In this document: piece after piece, positions 26,952-36,839 of the stretch
How positions within the stretch are numbered: the first letter of the stretch is position 1
Layout: every line of letters starts with the position of its first letter
NCBI GenBank assembly: GCA_030427145.1
Contig: JAUHWT010000020.1
Span: 32,174-96,173, forward strand
Source of the DNA: Alphaproteobacteria bacterium
Lineage (GTDB): Bacteria > Pseudomonadota > Alphaproteobacteria > Rhodobacterales > Rhodobacteraceae
Direction: 5' to 3'
DNA length: 64,000 nt
The notes under the pieces: model-generated
Database searches by the model: none
What the model saw: only the letters and a program-made list of their open reading frames with translations
What the model was told of the DNA's origin: nothing
Position numbers and translations under genes: made by a program

Positions 26952-28381
26952 CGTCCCGTTCCCTGGAATATTGTCGGCTCGCTGGCCGTGGTTTCCGAGT
27001 TTTCGTCGCTTACCGTCATTACGATTTCCGTTGCCCCGGCGGTTGCCGCGCCGCTGTTGGCGGGTGCGGTCAGGTACACCCTCTGACGCAGGGTTTCATC
27101 GGCCGGTACGGTGACGGAGCGCGTGTCCTGTCCCTGGAGTTCGAGGACCATGTTGCGGCTGCCCTCCAGCGAGATTTCAAGGTCGCGGTCGAAACCCGTC
27201 ATGTTGCGAAGCCTCAGTTCATATGCGTTGCGAACGGAGCCGTCCGACAGGACCACGTTCACCGGATTACGGACCGGTTCGATGGAAAAGGCAAGATCGG
27301 TGCGCATCACAAGAGCGGCAATGAGACCAAGGCCGATTGCCCCCCACAGGGCCGTGTAGACGATGATGCGCGGACGCAGGATGCGCCGGATAATGGAGAC
27401 GGAGGTGCCGCCCCTGGTCTCGGTTTCCTGGTCCTCAACGGTCACGTAGTCGATCAGACCACGGGGTTTGCCGATTTTGTCCATGACATCGTCGCAGGCG
27501 TCGATGCAGAGGGCGCAGGTGATGCAGGCCAACTGCTGGCCGTCGCGGATGTCGATGCCGGTGGGGCAGACATTCACACAGGCGGAACAGTCGATGCAGT
27601 CGCCAAGATCGGCGGCTTCCGCGGATTTGCGGTGTTTGCCGCGTGGTTCGCCGCGCCAGGCCCGGTAGCCGACGGTGATGGTCTGCTCGTCCATCATGGC
27701 GCCCTGAATGCGGGGCCAGGGGCACATGTAGATGCAGACCTGCTCCCGCATGAACCCGCCGAAGATGAAGGTCGTCGCTGTCAGGATGAAAACGGACGCA
27801 TAGGCGGTCAGGGGGGCCTGAAGGGTGAAAAGATCAACGAGCAGGGTAGGCGCGTCTGCAAAGTAGAACACCCATGCTCCGCCGGTCGCGACGGCGATCA
27901 GAAGCCATACCGTCCATTTGAACAGGCGCAGGCGGATTTTGCGGGCGTCCCATTTGGCGTTGAAGAGACGCACGCGGGCGTTTCGGTCGCCCTCGATCCA
28001 GCGTTCCACAAGGATAAAGAGGTCAGTCCAGACGGTCTGGGGGCAGGTGTAGCCGCACCAGACGCGGCCGAGCGCGGCGGTAAACAGGAAGAGCCCGAGG
28101 CCGGCCATAATGAGCAGGCCCGCCACGAAATAGAATTCCTGCGGCCAGATCTCGATGAAGAAGAAATAGAAGCGCCGGTTGGCCATATCGACCAGAACCG
28201 CCTGGTCGGGCAGGGCCGGTCCACGGTCCCAGCGCAGCCAGGGCGTGATGTAGTAGATTGCGAGGGTGATCCCCATGATCCACCACTTGAGTGTTCGGAA
28301 TTTACCCGAGACGCGGCGCGGAAACACCGGTTCGCGGGCCGCGTAGAGGCTGGGTGGTTTGGATTGCGAAACGTCCGTCAC
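26948..28381 (-). CDS. ccoG: cbb3 oxidase accessory iron-sulfur protein CcoG/FixG
   Basis: A 477-residue membrane protein related to polyferredoxins. About five hydrophobic segments, then two 4Fe-4S cysteine sets: CIDCSACVNVCPTGIDI and CITCALCIDACDDVM. The CGYTCPQTVWTD motif lies earlier. The C-terminal part is an immunoglobulin-like FixG domain. CcoG reduces copper for the oxidase. It is 85 bases downstream of ccoP. Confidence 0.95.
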   Translation of the reverse strand: MTDVSQSKPPSLYAAREPVFPRRVSGKFRTLKWWIMGITLAIYYITPWLRWDRGPALPDQAVLVDMANRRFYFFFIEIWPQEFYFVAGLLIMAGLGLFLFTAALGRVWCGYTCPQTVWTDLFILVERWIEGDRNARVRLFNAKWDARKIRLRLFKWTVWLLIAVATGGAWVFYFADAPTLLVDLFTLQAPLTAYASVFILTATTFIFGGFMREQVCIYMCPWPRIQGAMMDEQTITVGYRAWRGEPRGKHRKSAEAADLGDCIDCSACVNVCPTGIDIRDGQQLACITCALCIDACDDVMDKIGKPRGLIDYVTVEDQETETRGGTSVSIIRRILRPRIIVYTALWGAIGLGLIAALVMRTDLAFSIEPVRNPVNVVLSDGSVRNAYELRLRNMTGFDRDLEISLEGSRNMVLELQGQDTRSVTVPADETLRQRVYLTAPANSGAATAGATEIVMTVSDENSETTASEPTIFQGTGR

Positions 28382-28466
28382 GGAACTGTCCTTACCCGGT
28401 TACACCCGAACCCATAAGGTTCGGGTGTGTTTGTCGATCCGGGCGGTGGCTCCCTCCAGGGAGGGA

Positions 28467-29339
28467 TTACTGGCCGCCGCCCAGTGTATGTACGTAGATC
28501 GCGGCTTTGCGGATGTCCTCATCCGACAGACGGCCACCAAACGCGGGCATGATGCCGAAACGCGAGTCATGGATGGTGTTCGCGATGGATTCCGGGTCGC
28601 CGCCATAGAGCCAGATGCTGTCCGTGAGGTTCGGCGCACCCTGGTCCTGCATTCCCCTGCCGTCCTCGCCGTGACAGACGCTGCAGTTGTCCATGAACAG
28701 TTCGGTTCCGGCGGTGGCCGCTTCGGCGTCATGCTCCTGGTTGGAGAGGGACAGGACGTACTGGACGAGGCTGTTGATCTCCTCCTCCTCCAGAATGTCG
28801 CCAAAGGCGGGCATCTGGCTGTAGCGGGTGTCCGGGTCCTCCTCATAGCGGATGCCATGGGTCAGGGTCTGCTGGATGTCGGTAAGCGTACCGCCCCAGA
28901 GCCAGTCATCGTCCAAAAGGTTGGGATAACCGCCAACCGCACCCGCCGCACCGGCGCCGTGACACTGGGAGCAGTAGTTGCGGAAGATCGCGCCACCACC
29001 GGCGGTGGCAAAGCGCAGAAGCTCGGGGTCCTCAACCACTGATGCGATTTCCATGTTCGCAAGGCGTTCGTCGAGCGGGGCGTTGACCTCGTTCGCGGCG
29101 GCCAGTTCCTGGGCGACCTCCTCGCGGCTGGAATAGCCGAGAATGCCGGGAGTGGCGCTGTTTATCATGGGCCAGGCCGGCATAAAGATGGTGTAGATGA
29201 TCGCCCAGACGATGGTGATGTAGAAGGTGATCAGCCACCAGCGCGGCATCGGCGTGTCGAGTTCGCGGATGCCGTCCCACTCATGCCCGGTGGTTTCGGT
29301 GTTTGTTGCGGTATCGATTTCTCTTTTGTTATCGGCCAT
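28467..29339 (-). CDS. ccoP: cbb3 cytochrome c oxidase diheme subunit III
   Basis: A 290-residue subunit with one or two N-terminal helices (WLITFYITIVWAIIYTIFM) and two c-type heme sites, CSQCHG and CSVCHG, on the periplasmic side. It passes electrons to CcoO/CcoN. The start MADNKREID overlaps the 3' end of ccoQ by 11 bases; the frame's further extension has no support. Confidence 0.95.
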   Translation of the reverse strand: MADNKREIDTATNTETTGHEWDGIRELDTPMPRWWLITFYITIVWAIIYTIFMPAWPMINSATPGILGYSSREEVAQELAAANEVNAPLDERLANMEIASVVEDPELLRFATAGGGAIFRNYCSQCHGAGAAGAVGGYPNLLDDDWLWGGTLTDIQQTLTHGIRYEEDPDTRYSQMPAFGDILEEEEINSLVQYVLSLSNQEHDAEAATAGTELFMDNCSVCHGEDGRGMQDQGAPNLTDSIWLYGGDPESIANTIHDSRFGIMPAFGGRLSDEDIRKAAIYVHTLGGGQ

Positions 29340-29532
29340 TACCGTCACCCCCTGGCATGTCCTCGTCACCCTTTGGCATGTCCTCGTTCCGGAAAATCAT
29401 GTTTGCACTGTCGTCGTGGACCTTTTTGGACCCAGGTCGGAACACCCAGAGGACAACGGCCAGAAAGAACAGGAACAGTCCGGCCATTGCCCAGCTGTCG
29501 GCGAAAGCCCGAAGGCTTGTGTAGGTTTCCAT
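29329..29532 (-). CDS. ccoQ: cbb3 oxidase subunit CcoQ
   Basis: A 67-residue single-helix protein: METYTSLRAFADSWAMAGLF, FLFFLAVVLWVFRPGSK. The helix followed by RPGSK is typical of CcoQ/FixQ, which stabilises the complex. The tail has a short repeat, EDMPKGDEDMPGGD, in an acidic region. It lies between ccoO and ccoP in the classical order. Confidence 0.9.
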   Translation of the reverse strand: METYTSLRAFADSWAMAGLFLFFLAVVLWVFRPGSKKVHDDSANMIFRNEDMPKGDEDMPGGDGNGR

Positions 29533-29541
29533 ATCAGCCCC

Positions 29542-30273
29542 CTAACGTGACTGGTCCGGCTCGAAGGTCGAGAAATCGACCAGCGTGCCAAGCATCTGGA
29601 GGTAGGCGATGACCGCGTCGAGCTCGGTAATGCGGCCTGTATCGCCATCGAAGTAGCGGGCCTGTGCACCGGGATACCGCTCAAGCAGGCCGTCGACGTC
29701 ACCGTTGTCCGGGTCGGCCTGGGCGCGGAAGTCGGCTTTGGCCGCCTCGATCATTTCATCCGTATAGGGAACGCCCGTGAACTGGTGCGTTTCCATGACC
29801 TGACCGATGTACTCGCTGCTGACGGTTGTCCGCTCGAGATGCGGGTAGGCGGGCATGATCGATTCCGGGACAAGGTCGCGGGGATTGTACATGTGACCCA
29901 CGTGCCATTCGTCGGAATAGCGGCCACCCACGCGCGCAAGGTCCGGACCGGTGCGTTTCGATCCCCACTGGAAGGGCCGGTCGTACTGGGATTCGGCCGC
30001 GAGCGAGTAGTGGCCGTAGCGCTCGACCTCCGCTCGCATCGGGCGGATCATCTGGCTGTGGCAAACGTAGCAGCCCTCACGGACGTAGATGTCGCGACCC
30101 GCAAGTTCCAGCGGCGCGTAGGGGCGCACCCCTTCCACATCTTCGATCGTGTTCTCGAGGTAGAAGAGAGGCACGATCTGAACGATGCCGCCGATGGTGA
30201 CCACAAGGAAGCTGAGCACGAGAAGCAGAAACGCGTTGCGCTCAATGATGCCGTGTTTTGAAAGTAGTGACAT
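29542..30273 (-). CDS. ccoO: cbb3 cytochrome c oxidase monoheme subunit II
   Basis: A 243-residue subunit. An N-terminal anchor ([20 protein letters not shown]) is followed by the heme c site [13 protein letters not shown] and the conserved [20 protein letters not shown] block; an axial methionine is likely in [10 protein letters not shown]. It is 14 bases after ccoN. Confidence 0.95.
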   Translation of the reverse strand: MSLLSKHGIIERNAFLLLVLSFLVVTIGGIVQIVPLFYLENTIEDVEGVRPYAPLELAGRDIYVREGCYVCHSQMIRPMRAEVERYGHYSLAAESQYDRPFQWGSKRTGPDLARVGGRYSDEWHVGHMYNPRDLVPESIMPAYPHLERTTVSSEYIGQVMETHQFTGVPYTDEMIEAAKADFRAQADPDNGDVDGLLERYPGAQARYFDGDTGRITELDAVIAYLQMLGTLVDFSTFEPDQSR

Positions 30274-30286
30274 GTTCCGGGCCTCC

Positions 30287-31888
30287 CTATTCCGCCGGAA
30301 CCGCTTGCGCGGGTCTGGATGTGGATGTGGCCCCGGTGGCCGTCTTCCAAAGGTTGTAACACATGATCACTCCTCCAGCGAGGTAGAGCACCCCACCGAG
30401 GCCGCGGACCACATACATCGGGAATTTCGCCGCGACGGTGTCCGCAAAGCTGTTGATCAGGAAGCCCTGGTCGTCGACCTCACGCCACATCAGACCTTCC
30501 ATAATGCCGGTGACCCACATGGAGGCGGCGTAGAGGACGATGCCGATGGTGGCGAGCCAGAAGTGCCAGCTGACGAGTGACAGGCTGTAGAGACCGTCAC
30601 GTTTCCACAGACGCGGCACAAGGAAATAGAGCGCGCCGAAGGTGATCATTCCGTTCCAGCCAAGAGCGCCGGAATGCACGTGACCAATGGTCCAGTCGGT
30701 GTAGTGGCTGAGGCTGTTGACCGCCTTGATGGACATCATCGGACCTTCAAAGGTGGACATGCCGTAGAAGCCCACGGATATCACCAGGATACGCAGAACC
30801 GGGTCGGTGCGCAGTTTGTCCCATGCGCCCTGAAGGGTCATCAGGCCGTTGATCATGCCACCCCAGGACGGCATCCAGAGCACGACGGACATCACCATGC
30901 CCAGTGTCTGTGCCCAGTCGGGCAGGGCGGTGTAGTGCAGGTGGTGCGGTCCGGCCCAGATGTAGAGAAAGATCAGGGCCCAGAAGTGGATGATCGAGAG
31001 TTTGTAGCTGTAGACCGGGCGGTTCGCCTGTTTCGGGATGAAGTAGTACATCATCCCCAGGAAGCCCGCGGTCAGGAAGAAGCCCACGGCGTTGTGGCCG
31101 TACCACCACTGAACCATCGCGCCCTGTACGCCCGGGAAGAGTGTCACGGACTGTGAGGACCAGATCGACACGGGAACCGCGAGGTTGTTCACGACGTGCA
31201 GCATGGCCACGGTCACGATGAAGCTGAGGAAGAACCAGTTGGCCACGTAGATGTGGGGTTCCTTGCGCTTCACGATGGTGCCGAGGAACACGGCCAGATA
31301 GGCCACCCAGACAATGGTCAGCCACAGGTCAACATACCATTCGGGTTCGGCATATTCCTTGCTCTGCGTGCCGCCGAGGATGTAGCCGGTGGCCGCCAGA
31401 ACGATGAAGAGCTGGTAACCCCAGAACACGAACCAGGCGAGATTGCCGCCCCAAAGACGGGCGGCGGTAGTGCGCTGAACCACGTAAAAAGACGTACAGA
31501 TCAGGGCGTTACCGCCGAATGCGAAGATGACCGCGCTGGTGTGAAGCGGACGGAGACGGCCGAAGGTGGTCCAGGGAAGATCGAAGTTGAGGCTCGGGAA
31601 GGCGAGCTGGAAGGCGATGAACGTGCCGGCGGCAAATCCAACCACACCCCAGAAGGCGGTTGCGATCACGCCATACCGGATGACGTCGTCCATGTACTCG
31701 TGTTCGAGGGCCGCTTTGGGTGCTGCCGGGGCATCCGCGGTGCGGATGGCATGGAGAAACGCCCATGCCGATACCGCCATCAACAGAAATGCATGGAAGC
31801 GGTAGACTTCCTCATGCCCCCAGTTTGCTGCAATGGCGAAGAGAAGCGTTAATGCCCCCATCGCTCCAATTTTTACTCCAGCCAGCAT
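30287..31888 (-). CDS. ccoN: cbb3 cytochrome c oxidase catalytic subunit I
   Basis: A 533-residue catalytic subunit reducing oxygen with high affinity, with about twelve helices. Heme and copper ligands sit in [31 protein letters not shown] and [11 protein letters not shown], and the last histidines in [20 protein letters not shown]. It is the first gene of ccoNOQP-GHIS. The promoter region carries an FNR box at 31984. Confidence 0.97.
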   Translation of the reverse strand: MLAGVKIGAMGALTLLFAIAANWGHEEVYRFHAFLLMAVSAWAFLHAIRTADAPAAPKAALEHEYMDDVIRYGVIATAFWGVVGFAAGTFIAFQLAFPSLNFDLPWTTFGRLRPLHTSAVIFAFGGNALICTSFYVVQRTTAARLWGGNLAWFVFWGYQLFIVLAATGYILGGTQSKEYAEPEWYVDLWLTIVWVAYLAVFLGTIVKRKEPHIYVANWFFLSFIVTVAMLHVVNNLAVPVSIWSSQSVTLFPGVQGAMVQWWYGHNAVGFFLTAGFLGMMYYFIPKQANRPVYSYKLSIIHFWALIFLYIWAGPHHLHYTALPDWAQTLGMVMSVVLWMPSWGGMINGLMTLQGAWDKLRTDPVLRILVISVGFYGMSTFEGPMMSIKAVNSLSHYTDWTIGHVHSGALGWNGMITFGALYFLVPRLWKRDGLYSLSLVSWHFWLATIGIVLYAASMWVTGIMEGLMWREVDDQGFLINSFADTVAAKFPMYVVRGLGGVLYLAGGVIMCYNLWKTATGATSTSRPAQAVPAE

Positions 31889-31983
31889 TTTATTATCCGC
31901 TCCTCACTTCCACACCGAATCCGTCGGCCCACCGGTGCCGATGATCCGTCAGGGTGTCCTGGTGCATGGCGCGACCCGGAACA

Positions 31984-31997
31984 TTGACCTGGATCAA
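31984..31997. promoter_or_regulatory. FNR/FnrL box upstream of ccoN
   Basis: TTGACCTGGATCAA matches the FNR consensus TTGAT-N4-ATCAA except for one base. It is 96 bases before the ccoN start on the minus strand, a normal position for activation under low oxygen. The fnrL gene lies directly upstream. Confidence 0.85.
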
Positions 31998-32060
31998 TTC
32001 GACATTTGATCTTGACGAAGGAGCCGGTTTTTTTTGGTTTGGGCTCCGATTTTAGTTTGA

Positions 32061-32846
32061 TTACGCCCGTTTGGCGGTTGTTTCCGGTAGCGCGTGGTGG
32101 GCGTCCTCAAAACCGCTGGAGGCGGCGGACTGCTCCACAAGGCGATTGAAATCGGGGACCCGAATGGTGCGGGTATCCATCAGCTGAATGACATTGTCGC
32201 GTTTCATCGCGGAAATCTGGCGGCTGACGGTTTCGACGGTCAGGCCAAGGTAGTCGGCCATGGCCTCACGGGTGATGTGAAGCGGGAAAACCAGTCCGTC
32301 GCCCGGTTCGTTGCGGTGCAGCGCACCGTCGCGCCGGGCCATCATGACCAAAAGGCTGGCAATTTTTTCGCGTGCGGTTTTCCGACCCAGCAGCAGCATC
32401 CACTCCCGCGCCGAATCGAGATCGTCGAGGGTTTTCTCGAGAAGTTCCTTGGCGATACTTGGTGATTTGCTCAGGAAACGTTCGAACTGGTCCCTTTGGA
32501 AGAGACAAAAGGTGGTCTCCGTTGCGGCAACCACATCGTAGGACACCTCGCCCCGGCCAGGGCGTCCGAGAAAGTCGGACGGCAGCAGTAGTCCAACCAT
32601 CTGTCGGCGTCCGTCAACAAGGGTGCTGGAAAGGGTGGCGACACCGGTCACGACCGAGCCCACAAATGACATGTTCTCGCCCGCCCAGGCAATGGTCTCG
32701 CCAGCCTTCCATGTGCGGTACTGGCGAATCCGGTTGAGTTCCTCAAGCTCCGAGGACGTACAGCTTGCGCATACGGCACGGTGACGTATTGGACAGTCGA
32801 GGCAGTTTGCGTCTGTTTTGGCGAGTGTAATTCTTGCTACCAACAT
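32061..32846 (-). CDS. fnrL: Oxygen-sensing Crp/Fnr regulator FnrL
   Basis: A 261-residue regulator. The N-terminal cysteines ANCLDCPIRHRAVCASC (15, 18, 26, 29) and Cys114 (TTFCLFQ) fit the oxygen-labile 4Fe-4S cluster of FNR proteins. A cyclic-nucleotide-type barrel follows, and the helix-turn-helix has ETVSRQISAMKRD with the E--SR residues that read TTGAT sites. ATG 32846 is favoured because GGGGA lies nine bases upstream; a TTG at 32861 also is in frame. The gene is probably autoregulated through the box at 32886. Confidence 0.93.
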   Translation of the reverse strand: MLVARITLAKTDANCLDCPIRHRAVCASCTSSELEELNRIRQYRTWKAGETIAWAGENMSFVGSVVTGVATLSSTLVDGRRQMVGLLLPSDFLGRPGRGEVSYDVVAATETTFCLFQRDQFERFLSKSPSIAKELLEKTLDDLDSAREWMLLLGRKTAREKIASLLVMMARRDGALHRNEPGDGLVFPLHITREAMADYLGLTVETVSRQISAMKRDNVIQLMDTRTIRVPDFNRLVEQSAASSGFEDAHHALPETTAKRA

Positions 32847-32885
32847 CCATCCCCATATCAATGGACTTTGAAATTAGACGCGAAA

Positions 32886-32899
32886 TTGACATGGATCAA
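32886..32899. promoter_or_regulatory. FNR/FnrL box upstream of fnrL
   Basis: TTGACATGGATCAA, 13 of 14 bases to the FNR consensus half-sites. It is 39 bases ahead of the fnrL start codon. So close to the start, it would more likely overlap the promoter and act in negative or dual autoregulation. Confidence 0.8.
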
Positions 32900-32960
32900 G
32901 GAAGTTCCCCTGAAACGTGAAATCGCCTCGCCATTCAGAAGGCGCGGATGATTTGCAGGT

Positions 32961-34019
32961 CTAGACGCGGTTAATGCGGTCCGCGTGCAGGGCCAGCGGC
33001 CTTTTTGCGCGTTTTCTTTGCAGTTCGAGATTCCCCGTAGGCGTCCAGCCCGCCACTGTTGTTTCGGTGCCATCGCTGCGAAATGCCTTCGACAGGGCGG
33101 ACAGGACCCGGTTTCGGTCCTTTTTGGCCAGCGCGGCGAAGTCCACGAGAATCAGTCCGCCCAAGCCGCGCAATCTCAGCTGCCGGGGGAGGTCTGCCGC
33201 CGCTGCGAGGTTCGCCTTAAGCGCGGCGGCGGGGGAGAGGTCGTTACCGGTGTTGATGTCCACCGCGACACAGGCCCGTGCCGGCTCAATGGCCATTGAG
33301 CCAGTATCGAGTTGAATGACGGGATCGAGCAGTGCCGCGATCATCTCCCACGTTCCGGTTTCCTGGAGTGCCGTGTCGGATTCCAGAATGTCCGTGCCCG
33401 GCAGGTGCCAGTCGCGCCATGCCTGATCGGCAGCGCCGGGGGCGGGGCGGATCAGGGTTTCGCCGGCATCTTTTCTGTCGAGTGCCTGCTGCCAGTCCTG
33501 CAGGAGCGCGTCGAGTTCGCCCGCCACCTCCGCGTCGTCGGTGGTTTCCGCGACCGATCGCAGGATTACACCGGGTTTGGGATGATGATCCGCGAGCATC
33601 TCCTCAACGAGTGATTTGAGATCGGCCCCGCGCTCGGTCTGGCGCATGGATTTGGCAACATTGATGCCGGGGGCAAACGGGGTGAGGATGACGGTACGGC
33701 CCTTGAGCATGATACGGTCCGTGACCGGTGGAGCCTTGCCCTCACCGGGCCAGGTCGAAACCTGAACAATCATCCCTGTTCCCGGTGCGGGCGGGTTTTG
33801 ACCGCGCAGGTAGCCGCGTTGGCCCTTTCCGAGTTCAATCATCGTGCCGCCCATGCCCTTCATGGGGCGGGCGACAGTTCCATTGTAGATGGCTTCCGGT
33901 AACGGTGTGCCGTCCAGGGTCGGGTCAATCAGTACGTCCTCAAGCCTGCCATCGACCATAAGCGCCGTGGCGTGGCCGCCCTCGGGCAGCGGTTCGATGA
34001 GGATCTGACGGCCCTTCAC
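32961..34019 (-). CDS. Ribonuclease E/G family protein, short form
   Basis: A 352-residue member of the RNase E/G family. An S1-like part lies near residues 35-75 (IYNGTVARPMKGMGGTMIELG), and the DNase I-like catalytic part has VAVDINTGND (metal aspartate) and LRGLGGLILVDFAAL (second aspartate). It lacks the zinc-link and small domains of E. coli RNase G (about 490 residues) and ends KRAKRPLALHADRINRV. The infA-maf-RNase order is common in alphaproteobacteria. Its ATG overlaps the end of maf by four bases. Confidence 0.87.
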   Translation of the reverse strand: MKGRQILIEPLPEGGHATALMVDGRLEDVLIDPTLDGTPLPEAIYNGTVARPMKGMGGTMIELGKGQRGYLRGQNPPAPGTGMIVQVSTWPGEGKAPPVTDRIMLKGRTVILTPFAPGINVAKSMRQTERGADLKSLVEEMLADHHPKPGVILRSVAETTDDAEVAGELDALLQDWQQALDRKDAGETLIRPAPGAADQAWRDWHLPGTDILESDTALQETGTWEMIAALLDPVIQLDTGSMAIEPARACVAVDINTGNDLSPAAALKANLAAAADLPRQLRLRGLGGLILVDFAALAKKDRNRVLSALSKAFRSDGTETTVAGWTPTGNLELQRKRAKRPLALHADRINRV

Positions 34020-34594
34020 GGTGCGAAATGCTCCGGCCGGAAGCCCGCGCCACGCAGCATGTTGACGGTTTCGGTCAGGGGCAGGCCCACCACATTACTG
34101 TAGGATCCACGTATCCAAGGGATGAACACGCCACCATAGCCCTGGATGGCGTAGCCACCGGCTTTACCCCGCCATTCACCCATAGCGATGTAGTCTGCAA
34201 TGTCCTCGTCCGAGAGCGGTTTGAACCGAACGACGGTTTCCACCGTGCGAACCTGGGTCAGGTTTTCCGTGCGTACGCACACGCCTGAAATCACCCGGTG
34301 GCGACGGCCTGACAGCTTGCGCAGGTATGTCTCCGCCTCCGCGTCGTTTTCAGGTTTTCCGAGCGACTGCGTGCCACAGGCCACAACGGTATCGGCGGCG
34401 AGAATGATCTCGCTGTCCGAGAGGTCCGAGGCGAGGGCCTTTTGTTCAGCCAGGCGTCCGGCAAGGACGCGGGGCTTTTCACCTTTGACAGGGGTTTCAT
34501 CAATATCCGCAGGCCGGACCGCATCCGGGCGGATGTTGGCCTGTGCCAGTATTTCCTGCCGGCGCGGGCTTGCGGATGCCAGAATCAGGCGCAT
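34016..34594 (-). CDS. maf: Maf family nucleoside triphosphate pyrophosphatase
   Basis: A 192-residue Maf protein with the N-terminal LASASPRRQEIL, the DIDETPVKGEKP block and ILAADTVVACGTQSLGKP. Maf proteins hydrolyse non-canonical or canonical dTTP/UTP-type nucleotides to monophosphates. It lies 15 bases after infA and is coupled to the RNase gene. Confidence 0.93.
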   Translation of the reverse strand: MRLILASASPRRQEILAQANIRPDAVRPADIDETPVKGEKPRVLAGRLAEQKALASDLSDSEIILAADTVVACGTQSLGKPENDAEAETYLRKLSGRRHRVISGVCVRTENLTQVRTVETVVRFKPLSDEDIADYIAMGEWRGKAGGYAIQGYGGVFIPWIRGSYSNVVGLPLTETVNMLRGAGFRPEHFAP

Positions 34595-34609
34595 GGCCCT
34601 GTTCCGGAA

Positions 34610-34828
34610 TTATTTGAAACGATAGTTGATACGTCCCTTGGTGAGATCATAGGGGGTCATCTCGACCTGAACCTTGTCTCCCGCCAGCACGCGGATGCGG
34701 TTTTTGCGCATTTTCCCCGCAGTATGGGCAATAATCGTATGGCCGTTCTCGAGCTCCACCCGGAAAGTCGCGTTGGGCAGAAGCTCGGTCACGACACCGG
34801 GGAATTCGAGAAGCTCTTCCTTGGCCAT
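34610..34828 (-). CDS. infA: Translation initiation factor IF-1
   Basis: The exact 72-residue IF-1: [20 protein letters not shown], then the S1-fold block and [12 protein letters not shown]. The start MAKEE is fixed by family length; the frame upstream to 34864 is not used. The 200 bases upstream (34829-35028) are AT-rich and hold the promoter but no gene. Confidence 0.97.
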   Translation of the reverse strand: MAKEELLEFPGVVTELLPNATFRVELENGHTIIAHTAGKMRKNRIRVLAGDKVQVEMTPYDLTKGRINYRFK

Positions 34829-35028
34829 GTTTACTCCGATGCAGTTGAAATCAGGCGACGGCACCTGGCCGCCACGGCGCGGTATATGGCCCCAATACGT
34901 TAATGAATCAAGTTAAATGGCCGATTTGTTCACTGAACGTGCCATTTTGTTGCGTTTTTATGATTGGAAACCGGCAGTGAGCACTGATTTAAGTTAACAC
35001 TCAGCCTAAAAAAACACTTGAATTGCGG

Positions 35029-35517
35029 CTATCTGTCTCCGGGTGTTAATGCGCAGACTATGGTAAAAAGCCGGCGTGCCGTCGCCATGTCGGTGTCCAC
35101 TTTCTTCTCGAGATGTCCAAGGAGAATGCGTGATCCCTCATCATGGATCGTGCGGCGCCCCTCGTCGATTGCCTCGATGCGGGAGGGGGGCAGGTGCCTG
35201 ACGGCGTCGAAGTAGCTTTCGCAGATTTGGGCGTAGTCGCGGACCACCTGCTGCAAACCGGCAAGTGGAACGAGTATGTCAACCAAATCGGGTCTTTCAC
35301 CGGTGCCGGCGGAGAAAACAAGCTGGTGGCCCTGCGCTGAGATTTTCAGCTGCCAGGGGCCCGATGCACCGGCGGGGTTTTCTTTCAGACCGAAGGTATT
35401 GCCCTCGAGCAGGTCAAACACGGCGACGCGTCGTTCCTGCTCCAGTTCCGGCGTTCGTGGCGCCGCAATCGAGCCATCGAAGCTGACGTCTTCCAGTCTG
35501 TCGGTTTCAGCCGTCAT
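35029..35517 (-). CDS. UPF0262 family protein
   Basis: A 162-residue protein of a family confined mostly to alphaproteobacteria. RRVAVFDLLEGNTF, GPWQLKISAQGHQLVF and YFDAVRHLPPSRIEAIDEGR are conserved blocks. The function is unknown. MTAETDRLED at 35517 is a likely start; MKAAM at 35529 is an alternative. Either start lies inside the 3' end of hisD, so translation is coupled. Confidence 0.85.
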   Translation of the reverse strand: MTAETDRLEDVSFDGSIAAPRTPELEQERRVAVFDLLEGNTFGLKENPAGASGPWQLKISAQGHQLVFSAGTGERPDLVDILVPLAGLQQVVRDYAQICESYFDAVRHLPPSRIEAIDEGRRTIHDEGSRILLGHLEKKVDTDMATARRLFTIVCALTPGDR

Positions 35518-36823
35518 CGCCGCCTTCATTGATGCGGCTCAGGCGGCTCAGGATCGAGAGCGCGTGAGCCTCGAGGTCTTCGGAATAGGCGAGATGCGCC
35601 GCGGACGGACCGATTTTGGCAAGCGCGCCCGGTGTCATGCGGCTTAATGTGGTGCGCTTCATGAAGTCGAGCACGGAGAGGCCCGACGAAAACCGCGCGG
35701 ACCGGCTGGTGGGCAGCACATGATTGGGGCCACCGACATAGTCGCCAATGGCCTCCGGCGTGTGTGCACCGATAAATACCGCGCCTGCGTGCCGAACACT
35801 TTCCGCCAACTGGTTCGCGTTTTCCGTGCAGATCTGAAGGTGTTCAGGGGCCAGTCGATCGGACACCGAGATGGCCTCGTCCCAGTTTTGGACGGTAATC
35901 ACCGCACCGAAATCGGCCCAGCTGGTCCCGGCGATGCTTGCGCGTTGCAGCGTTTTCAGTCGCTCCTTCACCGCTTCATCCACCTTGCGACCGAATTCGG
36001 CATCGTCTGTCACAAGTATGGACTGGGCTGAGGCATCGTGTTCGGCCTGCGCCATCAGATCCAGCGCAATCCAGTCCGGGTCATTGTGCCGGTCCGCGAT
36101 GATCAGAACCTCGGAGGGGCCGGCGATCATGTCGATGCCAACCGTGCCGAAGACCTGACGCTTCGCCGACGCGACAAAGGCGTTGCCGGGGCCGGTGATT
36201 TTGTCGACCTTGCTGACCGTTTCCGTCCCATAGGCCAAAGCGGCCACGGCCTGGGCACCCCCGATCCGGTAGACGGTTTCCACCCCACAGATCCGGGCGG
36301 CCAACAGAACCAGAGGATTGACCTGGCCATCCGGCGTGGGGGCACAGATCACCAGATTCTCCACGCCCGCAACCTTCGCCGGAATGGCATTCATCAGAAC
36401 GGACGAGGGATAAGAGGCAAGTCCACCTGGCACGTAGAGCCCGGCTGATGCCACCGCCGTCCATCGCCATCCGAGTTCCGCGCCGCTCTCATCCGTCCAC
36501 CGCGCGTCATCGGGAAGCTGGCGTTCGTGATAGGCCCGGATACGCTCCGCTGCCAGTTCAAGTGCCGCGCGGTCGGCTTCCGGGACGGTGGCGCAGGCGG
36601 CGTCGATTTCGTCTTTGGTGAACGCAAAACCGCCGGATTTCAGTTCCAGCCGGTCCCATTTTTTGGTGTAGCGGATGACCGCCTCGTCGCCGTTGGTCCG
36701 GACATCGGCGATGATTGCCGCGACGTCCTGGTTCACGTCCACGTCGTCCTCGCGCTTCGTTGTCAGCAGACGCTCAAAACGCTCCTCAAAATCCCGGTCC
36801 GTCGAGGACAGAAACTGTGCCAT
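35507..36823 (-). CDS. hisD: Histidinol dehydrogenase
   Basis: A 438-residue zinc enzyme that oxidises histidinol to histidine. Family blocks: YVPGGLASYPSSVLMNAIPAK, KITGPGNAFVASAKRQVFG, GIDMIAGPSE, QAEHDASAQSIL and the C-terminal GPNHVLPTSRSARF. It is 16 bases downstream of the DUF2948 gene and overlaps the UPF0262 gene. Confidence 0.96.
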   Translation of the reverse strand: MAQFLSSTDRDFEERFERLLTTKREDDVDVNQDVAAIIADVRTNGDEAVIRYTKKWDRLELKSGGFAFTKDEIDAACATVPEADRAALELAAERIRAYHERQLPDDARWTDESGAELGWRWTAVASAGLYVPGGLASYPSSVLMNAIPAKVAGVENLVICAPTPDGQVNPLVLLAARICGVETVYRIGGAQAVAALAYGTETVSKVDKITGPGNAFVASAKRQVFGTVGIDMIAGPSEVLIIADRHNDPDWIALDLMAQAEHDASAQSILVTDDAEFGRKVDEAVKERLKTLQRASIAGTSWADFGAVITVQNWDEAISVSDRLAPEHLQICTENANQLAESVRHAGAVFIGAHTPEAIGDYVGGPNHVLPTSRSARFSSGLSVLDFMKRTTLSRMTPGALAKIGPSAAHLAYSEDLEAHALSILSRLSRINEGGDDG

Positions 36824-36839
36824 TGTGATTAATGTCCAA

